Shown here piece after piece: positions 7,860-16,943 of a DNA stretch of 64,000 nucleotides. The stretch comes from Natrialba hulunbeirensis JCM 10989 (GTDB taxonomy: Archaea > Halobacteriota > Halobacteria > Halobacteriales > Natrialbaceae). The notes below the pieces were generated by a model. That model had not been told where the DNA came from. It searched no databases and saw only the letters and a program-made list of their open reading frames with translations. The position numbers and the translations under genes were made by a program. How positions within the stretch are numbered: position 1 is the stretch's first letter; every line of letters begins with the position of its first letter. Location: assembly GCF_000337575.1 (NCBI RefSeq), contig NZ_AOIM01000009.1, positions 179,114-243,113 on the forward strand, in the 5' to 3' direction.

Positions 7860-10757
7860 GTGCGATTCTACGTTCCTGAGTGGGACGATGCTGTCGACAC
7901 CCACTACGACTTCGAGCACGACGAACTCTCTACGCTCAACCGTCAGGAGCGCGATTTGGACTACATCTGGGACATCTTCGACCCCGAAACGACACCCATC
8001 GACGGCGTACTCATCTCTCGTGAACAGGTCGAAGAAACCGACCGAAAGGCCGAGCGGCTTGCGGAGTATGGCGTCTATGAGGACCCGGTACTCTCCGTGC
8101 CGAACTGGCTTCCAACCATCAGCGACTGTGGTGCGTGGGGATACAAATCTCTCCCCTTCCCACCGTACGGCAACGAGGGGATGTTGGAGTTTTACGACAC
8201 TCTCGACGTTACCGTTGGTGTCACCATCGATCACCTTGTCCTCGGCTCCGGCAAAGAGGAAGGTCGACTCTACCTCGATGAACGCGCCTTTGCGGGCGAG
8301 CTGAACAAGAGCGACGTTCCAGATGCAATTACGGACGTCGTCGACGTGATGGTCGACGAATGGCCCGCCGAGTGGCCTCCCTATATTGAGGAATACGAAC
8401 CGACCATACGGACATCAGTTAACGCTGAAGTCGAGCCTTTTACTGCTGAAGACTTTCAGGGAGATTTCGATAGCGTGCTTACGCGACTTGCACAAGATCC
8501 CCGTGCCGTCTACCGTGAAGACGACGCTCAGTTCCGTTATGAGCTCACCCTACGGAACGCCCAAGAGATGTACGACCTCTATCAGCAGCAGGACTACCCC
8601 TTCCGTCTAATGGTCGCTATTCAGGGCTGGAATCCAGACTCTTACGCTGCAGCTGCCGAGGATGTCCTCGAAATCGGCTACGATTATCTTGGTATCGGTG
8701 GCGTTGCTGGTAGTCCCATCCATGATGTCCGCACTATTGTGAAGGGCGTCGGAAAGACGGTAAAATCGTTTGAGCGCGAACACAATACTCGGGTTGACTC
8801 ACACGTCTTTGGGTTTGCGAAGACTGAAGGGTTCGAGACAATCGGTCGTACTGGAATGACCAGTTTCGATAGCGCGAGTATGCTCCGCTCCGCATGGACC
8901 GGCGGCCAAAACTATCGACTCGACCACGACGAGCGCTATGACGCCATTCGAGTTCGCTACCCATCTAGTCGCGATGATTTGGAGACAGCTATTGAAACCT
9001 CGCTGCGTGGTCGGGGAACGCTCATCGCGCTCCGTGCGTACGACGCCGGCGACTCTATCCGTGACGCTCTCGAGGACTGGTACGATTTTGTAGCCGATGT
9101 GTTACCGGCGACGCAACGCTATCTCCGCGAACATCGACACGATGAACGGTTTGACAAACGCTTGCTCCGGGATGTCGAGACAGCGTTCCGAGAGGACTTC
9201 GAATACGGGAGAGAGTTGCAGGCAAGTTTTAGCGAGAACCTTCGCGGTGACCTTGTCAAACTCCTCCGGAAAGATGATCCCGATGATCCAGTCCCATTCG
9301 CGGAATACACCGCTCTCTTGAACACGGCCACCGAGGTTCTCGAGCAGTTCCAAGAGGCAACATCGATCCTCGACTCCGCTGATGCGGTAAGTGACTACGA
9401 CCGAGTTTGGGCAATTGTTCAAGAGTATGCGACTTGGATTGGCGACGATGACCTCCTCGCGGAGTACCAGGAAACCCTTCGCGAGCGCCCATGGGAGAAG
9501 TGTGACTGTCCAATTTGTCGCAAGCACAGTATCGAGGTCTGTATCTTCCGCGGAAACGACCGGAACCGCCGACGTGGATTCCACAACACGCGGCGGTTCT
9601 ACGATGAGTTCGAAGAAAACCTTCCAAAAATTCTCGTAGCAACCAAAGGGACGGCGAGTCTCAGCGGTCACGAGACCATCGAAGACTACCTCCGAGACAA
9701 GCATCACCGATTTTGGACTCACACCCATGACCTTCCCGTAGCTGAAATCGGTGTCCTTGACGCAAACGGCGTGAATGAGTGGTGGGAAGATGCACCCGCG
9801 ATGGTTTCGTTCGCCCCGAGTCGCATGGCTGCGAATGTCGCTGAGCAAGCAGCCCGCTACCAGCATATTTTCATCCAGACCGACGATGGGACGCTCAACG
9901 ACGAGGTTGTGCAGGCAGCACATGAGAACAACTGTACGGTCACGACTTACAGTGATCCAGTTCAACTTCGCAGGGAGGTTCTCGAGACGTGCGGAGAAAA
10001 CTACGCCGTTGGCGACGACTTCCTTCCTCAACCACCTGAGATCGAGACTACCGATCTAAATATTCTCATTATTGACCAGTGCTCGGGATCAAAAGAAATT
10101 CCCGACAATGCTCCAATCTTCGATGCCGATCAGACGCTTCAATTCTCTCGTGAGGACCTACTGGCCCGCGATAACGTCCCCGGGATCGCCGCACGTGACC
10201 TCTATACTGGTCGCCAACAACAATACGTGCAGGAAGCAGTGCGCCGCCTTCGTTCGAACGGCCATAACGTTGAGCGGTACTTCATCAGTGCCGGTTTCGG
10301 TCTTATTACCGAGAACGACCTCCTCCCACCGTATGAAGTGACGTTCAGTTCGATGGGTGTTAACGAGATACGTGAACGCTCTTCGAAACTCCAGATTCAG
10401 CAGGATCTCCGACGTGTACTAGATGAGAGTGATTATGACGTGGTCTTCTTCACACTCGGTAAAGACTACTACACTAGTATTGATATCGACAAGATGGTTC
10501 AAGAAGTACGCTCAGACCGGATCGGTGTCGTGTTCAATCGAGAACTTGTTGAAGAGCAATTCGACAATATTGAGTCTGTCCCTGCTCGTACGGAAGATGC
10601 GAAGAAGCACGGTACAATCGTTGTTGGGCTTAAGGGCCTATACACGAAGAACTTCGCTCAGTACGTTAAGGATATCAATTCACTCCAACCTGAGACGATA
10701 GAAGAACTCTGCCGGCGTATTGAGGAGAAACCGGACCAGACAACGCTACATAACTAG
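7860..10757 (+). CDS. TGT-like DNA transglycosylase (DpdA-like) fused to a YaaA/DUF6884-like domain
   Basis: A 965-residue protein starting at GTG. The first 600 residues look like a tRNA-guanine transglycosylase of the DpdA type. Asp89 in DCGAWGY sits where TGT has DSGGF. A barrel segment near 270-330 ends in SFDSAS, with Asp337 as the likely nucleophile. A zinc site C548-x-C550-xx-C553 with H575 follows. Residues 733-890 resemble the YaaA/DUF6884 fold: DQCSGSKE, then ARDLYTG, FISAGFGLI and PYEVTF. DpdA enzymes swap guanine in DNA for preQ0; haloarchaea already make preQ0 for archaeosine in tRNA, so no precursor genes need be local. It could instead be an ArcS-like tRNA enzyme, but the helicase and PLD neighbours favour DNA as substrate (inference). 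Confidence 0.75.
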   Translation: MRFYVPEWDDAVDTHYDFEHDELSTLNRQERDLDYIWDIFDPETTPIDGVLISREQVEETDRKAERLAEYGVYEDPVLSVPNWLPTISDCGAWGYKSLPFPPYGNEGMLEFYDTLDVTVGVTIDHLVLGSGKEEGRLYLDERAFAGELNKSDVPDAITDVVDVMVDEWPAEWPPYIEEYEPTIRTSVNAEVEPFTAEDFQGDFDSVLTRLAQDPRAVYREDDAQFRYELTLRNAQEMYDLYQQQDYPFRLMVAIQGWNPDSYAAAAEDVLEIGYDYLGIGGVAGSPIHDVRTIVKGVGKTVKSFEREHNTRVDSHVFGFAKTEGFETIGRTGMTSFDSASMLRSAWTGGQNYRLDHDERYDAIRVRYPSSRDDLETAIETSLRGRGTLIALRAYDAGDSIRDALEDWYDFVADVLPATQRYLREHRHDERFDKRLLRDVETAFREDFEYGRELQASFSENLRGDLVKLLRKDDPDDPVPFAEYTALLNTATEVLEQFQEATSILDSADAVSDYDRVWAIVQEYATWIGDDDLLAEYQETLRERPWEKCDCPICRKHSIEVCIFRGNDRNRRRGFHNTRRFYDEFEENLPKILVATKGTASLSGHETIEDYLRDKHHRFWTHTHDLPVAEIGVLDANGVNEWWEDAPAMVSFAPSRMAANVAEQAARYQHIFIQTDDGTLNDEVVQAAHENNCTVTTYSDPVQLRREVLETCGENYAVGDDFLPQPPEIETTDLNILIIDQCSGSKEIPDNAPIFDADQTLQFSREDLLARDNVPGIAARDLYTGRQQQYVQEAVRRLRSNGHNVERYFISAGFGLITENDLLPPYEVTFSSMGVNEIRERSSKLQIQQDLRRVLDESDYDVVFFTLGKDYYTSIDIDKMVQEVRSDRIGVVFNRELVEEQFDNIESVPARTEDAKKHGTIVVGLKGLYTKNFAQYVKDINSLQPETIEELCRRIEEKPDQTTLHN

Positions 10758-10840
10758 TCGCTTCTCTATTCGCATATTTGCCGGGGTTGCTGAGGCGATA
10801 TTGGGGATCAATGAGCTAATCCATACCCGAATAAGACACA

Positions 10841-10850
10841 AATATATAAT
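10841..10850 (+). promoter_or_regulatory. TATA-like box before the second DpdA-like gene
   Basis: AATATATAAT lies about 50-60 bases before the ATG at 10902. That spacing predicts transcription starting near 10872 and a leader of about 30 bases. The gap of 144 bases from the preceding stop supports a separate promoter here. Confidence 0.45.
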
Positions 10851-10901
10851 TTCTATTCGGCCATTATCTAAGTAATAGGACAGCTTAGCCGAGCGGGAGC
10901 C

Positions 10902-11936
10902 ATGTTATACAGACGACGAACACTCAACCTCCCCAGGGGGGAACTAGAGACACCGGTACTCTTCCCAGTTCGTAATCTCGGTAAACGGTCAAGTGACAAC
11001 ACCCCTGCTTATGCGGGCACTATACCAGAATTTTCAGCAGCGATGATCAACGCCCGATCGATCCGCAATCGGAGACCAATGTGGGCGCGTCTTACGAACG
11101 GAACTTCTCTCCGTGAAGAGATGGGGGTGCCCAAAGATACGATTGTGTTTGCAGACAGCGGAGGGTTTGACTTCTCTGCTGAAGAGGTGGATACTACCCC
11201 GGAAGAAACACTCGATACACAACGTCGTCTTGACGCAGATATCTACGGTACAATCGATCTTCCTCTTTCAAGAGAGAATCGGGACGCTGAGAATGAACGT
11301 CGCGTCAACCAGAGCACACAGTACGCTCTCGAAGCAAGCAACCAGCACAACGGCGACGGGTTTCTCTTCGCAAGTGTTCACGGTTATGATCCGGAAACCA
11401 TCCGGAACAACATCCGTTACCTCGAGAAGTACGGCGACTTCGACGGTTATGCGCTCGGGAGTATGGTCCCGATTCGAACCGATTATAAGAAGGTAACTAA
11501 ATTGATACTTTCTGCCAGACAATCAACCGACAAACACCTTCATGTGTACGGACTCGGTGGTCTTGTCTACCAACCACTTCTTCTCTATCTCGGTGTTGAT
11601 AGTTTTGACTCCTCTGCGTTCATCCGTAGTGCAGGAAATCGGAATTATCTCATTCCGGGTTTCGGTGGCGAGGAACTTCGGAATATCGAATCCCTCGAGT
11701 ACCTTCCTTGTCCCTGCCCTGTATGCGGGGAGCGAAGTCTCGACGAGATACGCGAAGACCGAACAGCACTTACTCAGCACAACCTCTGGGCACTTGCAAC
11801 AGAACTTCGGCGATTCCGCTACGTTGCGGAATCGGATCGCAATATTGAGGAATATCTCGATCTGCGCTTTCAGGGCAATGATGTTACACAGCGTGCGTAT
11901 GAAACCGCTAAGCAACAAGTCCGGAGGTTAACATGA
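10902..11936 (+). CDS. Second TGT-like transglycosylase (DpdA-like)
   Basis: A compact 344-residue protein that looks like a TGT catalytic core without a PUA domain. Asp85 lies in DSGGF, the classical TGT motif. FASVHGYD corresponds to the substrate-pocket region. Asp236 in SFDSS matches the TGT nucleophile. A zinc site follows at C270-x-C272-xx-C275 with H293. Its length is shorter than tRNA-modifying archaeal TGT, which argues against a housekeeping archaeosine enzyme. It overlaps the next gene by four bases, so it heads a three-gene unit with 11933-12832 and 12829-13986. Two TGT-like proteins in one block suggest a heteromeric enzyme or two successive base-handling steps; this is inferred. 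Confidence 0.8.
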   Translation: MLYRRRTLNLPRGELETPVLFPVRNLGKRSSDNTPAYAGTIPEFSAAMINARSIRNRRPMWARLTNGTSLREEMGVPKDTIVFADSGGFDFSAEEVDTTPEETLDTQRRLDADIYGTIDLPLSRENRDAENERRVNQSTQYALEASNQHNGDGFLFASVHGYDPETIRNNIRYLEKYGDFDGYALGSMVPIRTDYKKVTKLILSARQSTDKHLHVYGLGGLVYQPLLLYLGVDSFDSSAFIRSAGNRNYLIPGFGGEELRNIESLEYLPCPCPVCGERSLDEIREDRTALTQHNLWALATELRRFRYVAESDRNIEEYLDLRFQGNDVTQRAYETAKQQVRRLT

Positions 11937-12832
11937 GCGATGAGCGATCGACTGTTCGGCCTGTTACACTCAGTCGCCTTGTTGAGCTCACATACGCCTG
12001 TGAGAATGAAACAAGAGAAACAGTGGAACTTGAAGAGAATCTAGATATGAGCCATCGGCGTGCTCGTGAAACCGTTCTTGAAGCAGTCAGAATTGATCTA
12101 CTTTCCGAAGAGGAGACTAGCACCGAACCGGTCTATACGACAACCAATGTCGGGTCCACTTTCCTAAGTGCAATTCAGTCAGAAAACTGGGGAAAAGTAA
12201 GCCAGATACTTGCTACTCGCAGCCCTCACTATGGAGCATTTGTTGATGCCGTTGATGAGTTAGAACATGCCGATCTCGGCACGCTCCTCGAGCAATTAGA
12301 GACTGAGCAGGAATTCACTCCCTATTCATTCAACCAGACTGGTGTTGAGGTCGTCGGCGACTGGGGAGAAAGGCTCGGTCGCGTCCAACGCAATGCCTTC
12401 ACTGGAAGCTATTATCCAGCAGCGCAAACACCGATTCCAAACAATTTCCACTTCATTCTATTAGATGTATACGATGAACTTGAGCAAACTGCCGGCGTTG
12501 ACCTTCGTCAGCGGTATCTCTCTATCCCGCGACTTCGAGAGGTAACGTGTGAGCGACTCAGGTGTACTCGTGAGGCGTTCAATGAGGCACTGCTTGCGCT
12601 CTGTCAGCAGAATATTGGGAAACTCGAACTCTCAGGCGCACCGCTAGATACAGGAGCAAAGAACGCTGCACTCGGCATCAAGCAGATTTCGCTCGCACAC
12701 GACGACGGTCTTGTCTCGACTTCCCAGTCCAGTCAGCAAGTAATGACCGGTGTTGAACAATTCGGAAAACTGTACTACTACCTCGCAGTTCACGATCGCG
12801 ACATCACCTTCACACAGGAGGATTACTCATGA
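11933..12832 (+). CDS. Unrecognised protein of the Dpd-like block (possible winged-helix, DpdG-like position)
   Basis: A 299-residue acidic protein. Residues 10-60 (VELTYACENETRETVELEEN and following) look like a helix-turn-helix, and residues 200-240 (REVTCERLRCTREAFNEALL) like a second helical DNA-binding segment. It overlaps both neighbours by four bases (ATGA), so it is translated with the TGT-like and ATPase genes and probably forms a complex with one of them. In bacterial Dpd islands an uncharacterised protein, DpdG, accompanies the ATPase DpdH. I cannot confirm homology by eye. Confidence 0.6.
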   Translation: MSDERSTVRPVTLSRLVELTYACENETRETVELEENLDMSHRRARETVLEAVRIDLLSEEETSTEPVYTTTNVGSTFLSAIQSENWGKVSQILATRSPHYGAFVDAVDELEHADLGTLLEQLETEQEFTPYSFNQTGVEVVGDWGERLGRVQRNAFTGSYYPAAQTPIPNNFHFILLDVYDELEQTAGVDLRQRYLSIPRLREVTCERLRCTREAFNEALLALCQQNIGKLELSGAPLDTGAKNAALGIKQISLAHDDGLVSTSQSSQQVMTGVEQFGKLYYYLAVHDRDITFTQEDYS

Positions 12833-13986
12833 ACGACGAATTTACCATCACGGACGAACAGCAGGATTACTCGCAATACGACCTCAAAGCAAATCCCTTC
12901 CCGTATAGTCCCGTCCCCGCTGAAGATCCCGAAATCTACTGTGGGCAATCCCACGTCACAGAGAGGATTAGCTCAACGGTCTCCTCGGTGCTTTCAACAG
13001 GTAAATCGAAGCATCTCGTGGTAACCGGGAAATACGGAAACGGGAAGTCTCATACCCTCAAATACACACGTTCCTTGCTTCGCGACCGCAATGACGTCAT
13101 CGTTGGCTACGTTGCCCAGCCCGGTGAAGGTTTCCTCGACATCTATCATGAGTTCACCTACGACCTCGGATTTAACCGGATTCAAGAACTCGCCTACGAG
13201 TATCTCGCTTCAGTTTCACGCGATATCACTGATGCCAACCCGATCAGTGAGGGTGCGATGAAATCTCTTATCGATGAGGGTGATGTCCTCCTTTCCGAGA
13301 TCGTCCCCGAGGCAATTAGGCGATTGAGCGACGTAACAAAGTTTTCGGACTTCGCTCGTGCGATTATCCACATGGTCTACGAAGACACGAACCTCTACGC
13401 TTGGCAGTGGCTTACCGCCGAGGGAATCCGCTATGAGCAACGTAAGGAGATGGAGATCCATAGCGCTCTCGACGACGACACGATGGGTGTCCGTGCGTTC
13501 ACTGCGCTCAAGAATCTTCTCCTCGATCTTGGGTACACTAGCATATTCGTCTTCGTTGATGAATTTGAGAGCATCGCTCGCCTTTCGCCGAAAAACGAAC
13601 AAGCAACGTTGAACAGCATTCGACACTTAATGGATCAGAACAGTTCTGGACTCTGTATGTTGTTTGGTTGTGCTCCTGAAGTCTGGCAGGATGTCATGAG
13701 CGAGTACCATGCTTTTAGTGAGCGTATTGGTCAAGAGGTCGCTCTCCGACCACTAACAGCCGAAAATCTCTATGATCTTGTTGAGAACTATCTTGGCCGG
13801 GAACGGACGATGAGCAGCCATGATAATAGTGTTCATCCATTTACGGAGGACAGCCTTGAACTAATTCTCCAAAATTCACAAGGGAACGTTCGTCAAGTTC
13901 TTTCGGTTTGCAGTCGAATGCTTGATGAAGTCGCAAAGGAGGAGCAATCAAAGATCACTACAGACTTCGCGAAAGAATTTTTCTAA
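12829..13986 (+). CDS. P-loop ATPase (AAA-type, DpdH-like candidate)
   Basis: A 385-residue ATPase. Walker A is GKYGNGKS at residues 67-74. Walker B is VFVDE with D244-E245. A helical lid follows, with a likely sensor region NVRQVLS near 350. The GxGNGKS form of Walker A with a VDE Walker B resembles ATPases of phage-defence systems such as BREX and Dpd rather than replication initiators. It is the last gene of the unit. A role as molecular switch or motor for the helicase and PLD components is inferred. It could instead be a plasmid-type AAA protein, but the overlap with the preceding gene ties it to the TGT-like genes. Confidence 0.7.
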   Translation: MNDEFTITDEQQDYSQYDLKANPFPYSPVPAEDPEIYCGQSHVTERISSTVSSVLSTGKSKHLVVTGKYGNGKSHTLKYTRSLLRDRNDVIVGYVAQPGEGFLDIYHEFTYDLGFNRIQELAYEYLASVSRDITDANPISEGAMKSLIDEGDVLLSEIVPEAIRRLSDVTKFSDFARAIIHMVYEDTNLYAWQWLTAEGIRYEQRKEMEIHSALDDDTMGVRAFTALKNLLLDLGYTSIFVFVDEFESIARLSPKNEQATLNSIRHLMDQNSSGLCMLFGCAPEVWQDVMSEYHAFSERIGQEVALRPLTAENLYDLVENYLGRERTMSSHDNSVHPFTEDSLELILQNSQGNVRQVLSVCSRMLDEVAKEEQSKITTDFAKEFF

Positions 13987-14477
13987 AGAGACGGTATATC
14001 ACAAGCCATGATAATCTACGCACTTCATTGACATTTTCAATTCAACCCCTTCTAAACAAACCTGACAAGGCAAATTATCAAGGTCCCACCCCAACTCATC
14101 AGTCGGCTAAACTCCTCAGCCCACTCAAATCAGGGAATTATTATTTCTCCAGCGCGGCGCGTGCTCTGCGCGCCGCGTAATTCTCCTGCCCCCTTAGGGG
14201 CACCTACCGTAAGGGTACCCGATAACATCGATAATGGCCTGAACCGATAATATCACCAATTTCGAACCTCGAAAGCTGGGATTCGGCAATATCTTCTCTG
14301 GGTGTATTGGTCAAGACTGGCGCAACTAGCTCCGTTTACACCCTAGTGGAAGTAAAATTCACATCAAGAAAAGAAGGTATTGGAAGGTGAATTAGTAATC
14401 GCTGTGGTATTCAACGAAATAAAGGAGTGAACGGGAATACTGTAGCTACTCAGCAGGCAAACCGGACCGACGACGAC
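13987..14477. other. Intergenic region between Dpd-like block and accessory genes
   Basis: 491 bases between convergent genes. It contains the strong hairpin at 14153-14177 and a smaller palindrome around CCCCTTAGGGGC (near 14190). No plausible protein is seen on either strand. It probably holds the end of the Dpd-like transcript and may be a module junction. Confidence 0.5.
14153..14177. terminator. Perfect 9-bp GC hairpin
   Basis: Arms CGCGGCGCG (14153-14161) and CGCGCCGCG (14169-14177) enclose a 7-base loop. No T run follows directly. It sits 170 bases past the ATPase stop, in the gap between convergent genes. It could be a bidirectional terminator, a recombination site or a replication-related structure. 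Confidence 0.4.
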
Positions 14478-16130
14478 TCACTGTAACGGTGGCGGAAGTT
14501 CGTCGATGCGTACCCGAACGTCTTGGTCGTCAATTTGTTCGCACTCAAGCAAGTAAGCGACGTCGTGGATGGACGCATTCAACCGTGTCAAGTACTCGAA
14601 GCCGATTGTATCATCGTCGGAACTCTCGTCGCTATTCGCAACTGATTCCTCGTCGACCTTGTCGGCATCTTCTTGTCTGTTTTCTCTGCGTTCCTTAGCC
14701 CGTTCATCCAAGTCTTCAGCCATATCCTTCGGCTGAACTTTACGCAGGATTTCTCGTGCTCGGTCGAGAACAGCTTCAGAGACGAAAAATACCATTACAG
14801 GGTTGCCACTCCGGTAGACGACACCGTTTTCGGCGAGTCGTCGGACATGGTGCCGGACTGTCGGTTTCGAGAGTCCTACCCGCTGCACGAGTTCCTCATA
14901 AGTAGCTCCGTCGTACTCAGCGATCACCCCAAGGATGTCGTAGACAGCTGTGGTGGATTCTTTAAGTGCTTCCCGGTAGATTTCGGTTGCCACGTCGTCG
15001 TACCGCCGTTGGAGCATCTGGCGGCGGCCTGTCGGGCGTTCGAATTGCCACGATGGCGATGTCGGTCCGTCGAAGTAGTCATCCTCAACGAGGTCTGACC
15101 GTTCAATACCGGCCCAGCGGGCATGCGTTGCGACAACCGTTCGTAGATGATCCAGTATATCGTCCCACTCGCTGACATGCGGGAGTTTGCCACGATCAAC
15201 CCCAGCGTACGAAGCCTCAAGTTTGGGATGATGGAACGGATCACTCTGGGGCCTCTTGTGCCACTGCTTCGCCTGATAAATCTTCACCTCCGTGCTGTAC
15301 CGTTGGGGCTCAAATCCCAGTAGATTCCATCGATTGCTCTCGATGAGCGCTTCGAGCCAGCCTTCTTTCTGCCGCTTCTGGTGTGCCTCAATCTCCGAAT
15401 GGCCACCCCAGTCGATGAGTTGCTTCGACTGCTCGAGAGTGTCGACGGCAGCGCCTTTCTTGTCGATGTTGAACCGGATGTGCGCTTCGACTTTCAGGAT
15501 ACGCCGGGCGTCGTCGACGCGATAATTTAGATCGACAGCGTCGGCCCCGTAGACCGCACGAAGTGCGTCGTACATCCGCCGTTCGATCTCCATGGGATCT
15601 TCCGCCCAGGTTGTCCAGGCGAGCAGGCGCGTTCCCTCGCCATACGGACACTTAAGAGCGTCTCCGCTTTTGTACACCATGTCGTGGAATTGCGGCATAA
15701 TCTCGATGTGCAGCGCCAGCGGTGGCTTTCGCAGCTGCTTTTCATCGTCCTCATCGAGTTCCCACTCACGGAGCATCAGGTGCTGTTCGAAGTACGCTCG
15801 ATAGTCGTCACCAAGTCCTATTCCGGCCTTCCAGCGTGACGACGTAAGCACGAGTGCATAGTTACCGGGTGGGAGCCAGTCAGCGTCGAAGTCTTCGACT
15901 ACAACATGCGGCCCCTGGTCGACGTCACCAACGTGTTTGCGCCAATAACCTACTGACTGGCCATACAGTGTCCCTCGGTCGTCAGGTCGGTCCGCATCGG
16001 GATTCTTGACATCGGCGAGATGATTCATTACTGCCGCACCATGTGCTCGGGGACGAGGGAAAGAATCAGACTCAGTGTCTGTCGGTTTGTCGAACTCTAC
16101 CGGGTCATCCGGTACCCCGGCTTCACTCAT
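14478..16130 (-). CDS. Conserved haloarchaeal accessory protein with winged-helix domain
   Basis: A 550-residue acidic protein. The first two thirds is a large domain without a motif I recognise. Residues 400-450 form a winged helix: YDILGVIAEYDGATYEELVQ, then LSKPTVRHHVRRLAENGVV, as in MarR/ArsR-type DNA-binding domains. The C terminus is Ser/Asp/Glu-rich. Proteins of this type recur on haloarchaeal plasmids and integrated elements; I believe the N-terminal part corresponds to a DUF-type family (possibly DUF7845). A role in element replication or regulation is plausible but unproven. The stop lies next to the 491-base gap. Confidence 0.65.
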   Translation of the reverse strand: MSEAGVPDDPVEFDKPTDTESDSFPRPRAHGAAVMNHLADVKNPDADRPDDRGTLYGQSVGYWRKHVGDVDQGPHVVVEDFDADWLPPGNYALVLTSSRWKAGIGLGDDYRAYFEQHLMLREWELDEDDEKQLRKPPLALHIEIMPQFHDMVYKSGDALKCPYGEGTRLLAWTTWAEDPMEIERRMYDALRAVYGADAVDLNYRVDDARRILKVEAHIRFNIDKKGAAVDTLEQSKQLIDWGGHSEIEAHQKRQKEGWLEALIESNRWNLLGFEPQRYSTEVKIYQAKQWHKRPQSDPFHHPKLEASYAGVDRGKLPHVSEWDDILDHLRTVVATHARWAGIERSDLVEDDYFDGPTSPSWQFERPTGRRQMLQRRYDDVATEIYREALKESTTAVYDILGVIAEYDGATYEELVQRVGLSKPTVRHHVRRLAENGVVYRSGNPVMVFFVSEAVLDRAREILRKVQPKDMAEDLDERAKERRENRQEDADKVDEESVANSDESSDDDTIGFEYLTRLNASIHDVAYLLECEQIDDQDVRVRIDELPPPLQ

Positions 16131-16229
16131 GGGTGTACCCCATGAAAATTGCTCTGATATTCCCCACTGCCCCCGGTTTTAGCTGGTCAGATAATAGTGG
16201 AAGTGACCACCGAGTCTCGAGACCGTTGG

Positions 16230-16400
16230 TCATTCTGACCCCCTCTGCAACGCACAGTCGCGGCAGATCGCTGCTGAGAGGGGGGCTGCGAAGCCATCTG
16301 CTTCTGATTTGCAGACTACGCAACTCCCATCGGTGGTTGTATCAATATACGGTGCGTCTGTTCGTCGGGGACATTCGTCCCCTATAGTGGCGTCAGTCAT
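16230..16400 (-). CDS. Small zinc-finger protein
   Basis: A 56-residue protein from the ATG at 16400 (a longer in-frame start exists but reads through a GC hairpin). It has the CVVC and CRDC pairs of a single zinc ribbon, spaced about 20 residues apart. Small CxxC zinc proteins of unknown role are abundant in haloarchaeal accessory regions. It is 99 bases upstream of the winged-helix gene on the same strand and may be co-transcribed with it. Confidence 0.55.
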   Translation of the reverse strand: MTDATIGDECPRRTDAPYIDTTTDGSCVVCKSEADGFAAPLSAAICRDCALQRGSE

Positions 16401-16424
16401 GCTTAGGTGGATGACGCCACCTTT

Positions 16425-16446
16425 CGGGCCCGTTGGAGCGGGCCCG
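16425..16446. terminator. GC-rich hairpin
   Basis: Two copies of the self-complementary CGGGCCCG (16425-16432 and 16439-16446) flank the loop TTGGAG. TTCTT follows on the plus strand. A second small stem (GGTGG/CCACC) lies just upstream near 16406-16422. The site lies 25 bases before the start of the small zinc-finger gene, so it could be attenuator-like for that gene or a terminator for plus-strand transcription. Confidence 0.4.
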
Positions 16447-16553
16447 TTCTTCACTAACCAAGAGTGTCTTCTTCGGCCTACTATCGGCGGCATCAATACA
16501 TTCTAACCAACTACACATATAGGTTTGGACCACACAATTTGTTGTAGACCACT

Positions 16554-16560
16554 CTTTTTA
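16554..16560 (+). promoter_or_regulatory. TATA box of the winged-helix regulator
   Basis: CTTTTTA lies 27 bases before the ATG at 16587, the spacing expected for a leaderless haloarchaeal transcript. Just upstream, GGACCACA and AGACCACT are near-repeats around ACACAATTTGTTGT, an imperfect palindrome that could be an autoregulatory operator. Confidence 0.5.
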
Positions 16561-16586
16561 TCGTAGTCGCAGTTCAATATGTGTGC

Positions 16587-16943
16587 ATGCGAAAATCGGG
16601 ATCATGGATGAGTATATGGGACGACCGTATTCTCGAGTATATTTTAGACAACAATACCGGCTATGCAACCGAAATCGCAAACGACGAACACGTTCATGTG
16701 AGCCAACAACACATATCGCGACGTCTTCGAGAATTATCTGATCAAGGTCTTTTATCAGAAGGGAAAAAAGGGATATATTCCATCACAACAGAGGGAAGAT
16801 ACTATCTAGCGGGAGCATATGACGCAGAAGAGGGAAAAATCATCGAAACAGAACTCCGAAACTACGAATGGGTGGTTCTTGAGTCAGAAGAGAAACTCCA
16901 AGCATTACGCTCAAAATGGGAAAAGCCAGACATTCTTCAGTGA
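16587..16943 (+). CDS. Winged-helix transcriptional regulator
   Basis: A 118-residue protein beginning MRKSGSWMSIWDDRILEYI, a signature of a large haloarchaeal family of small winged-helix regulators. Recognition helix: VSQQHISRRLREL (about residues 40-52), followed by the wing GKKGIYSITTEGRYYL. I chose the ATG at 16587 over the GTG two codons upstream because a TATA box lies 27 bases before it. The last 30 residues are helical. It probably controls nearby accessory genes or itself; the target is unknown. Confidence 0.75.
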   Translation: MRKSGSWMSIWDDRILEYILDNNTGYATEIANDEHVHVSQQHISRRLRELSDQGLLSEGKKGIYSITTEGRYYLAGAYDAEEGKIIETELRNYEWVVLESEEKLQALRSKWEKPDILQ

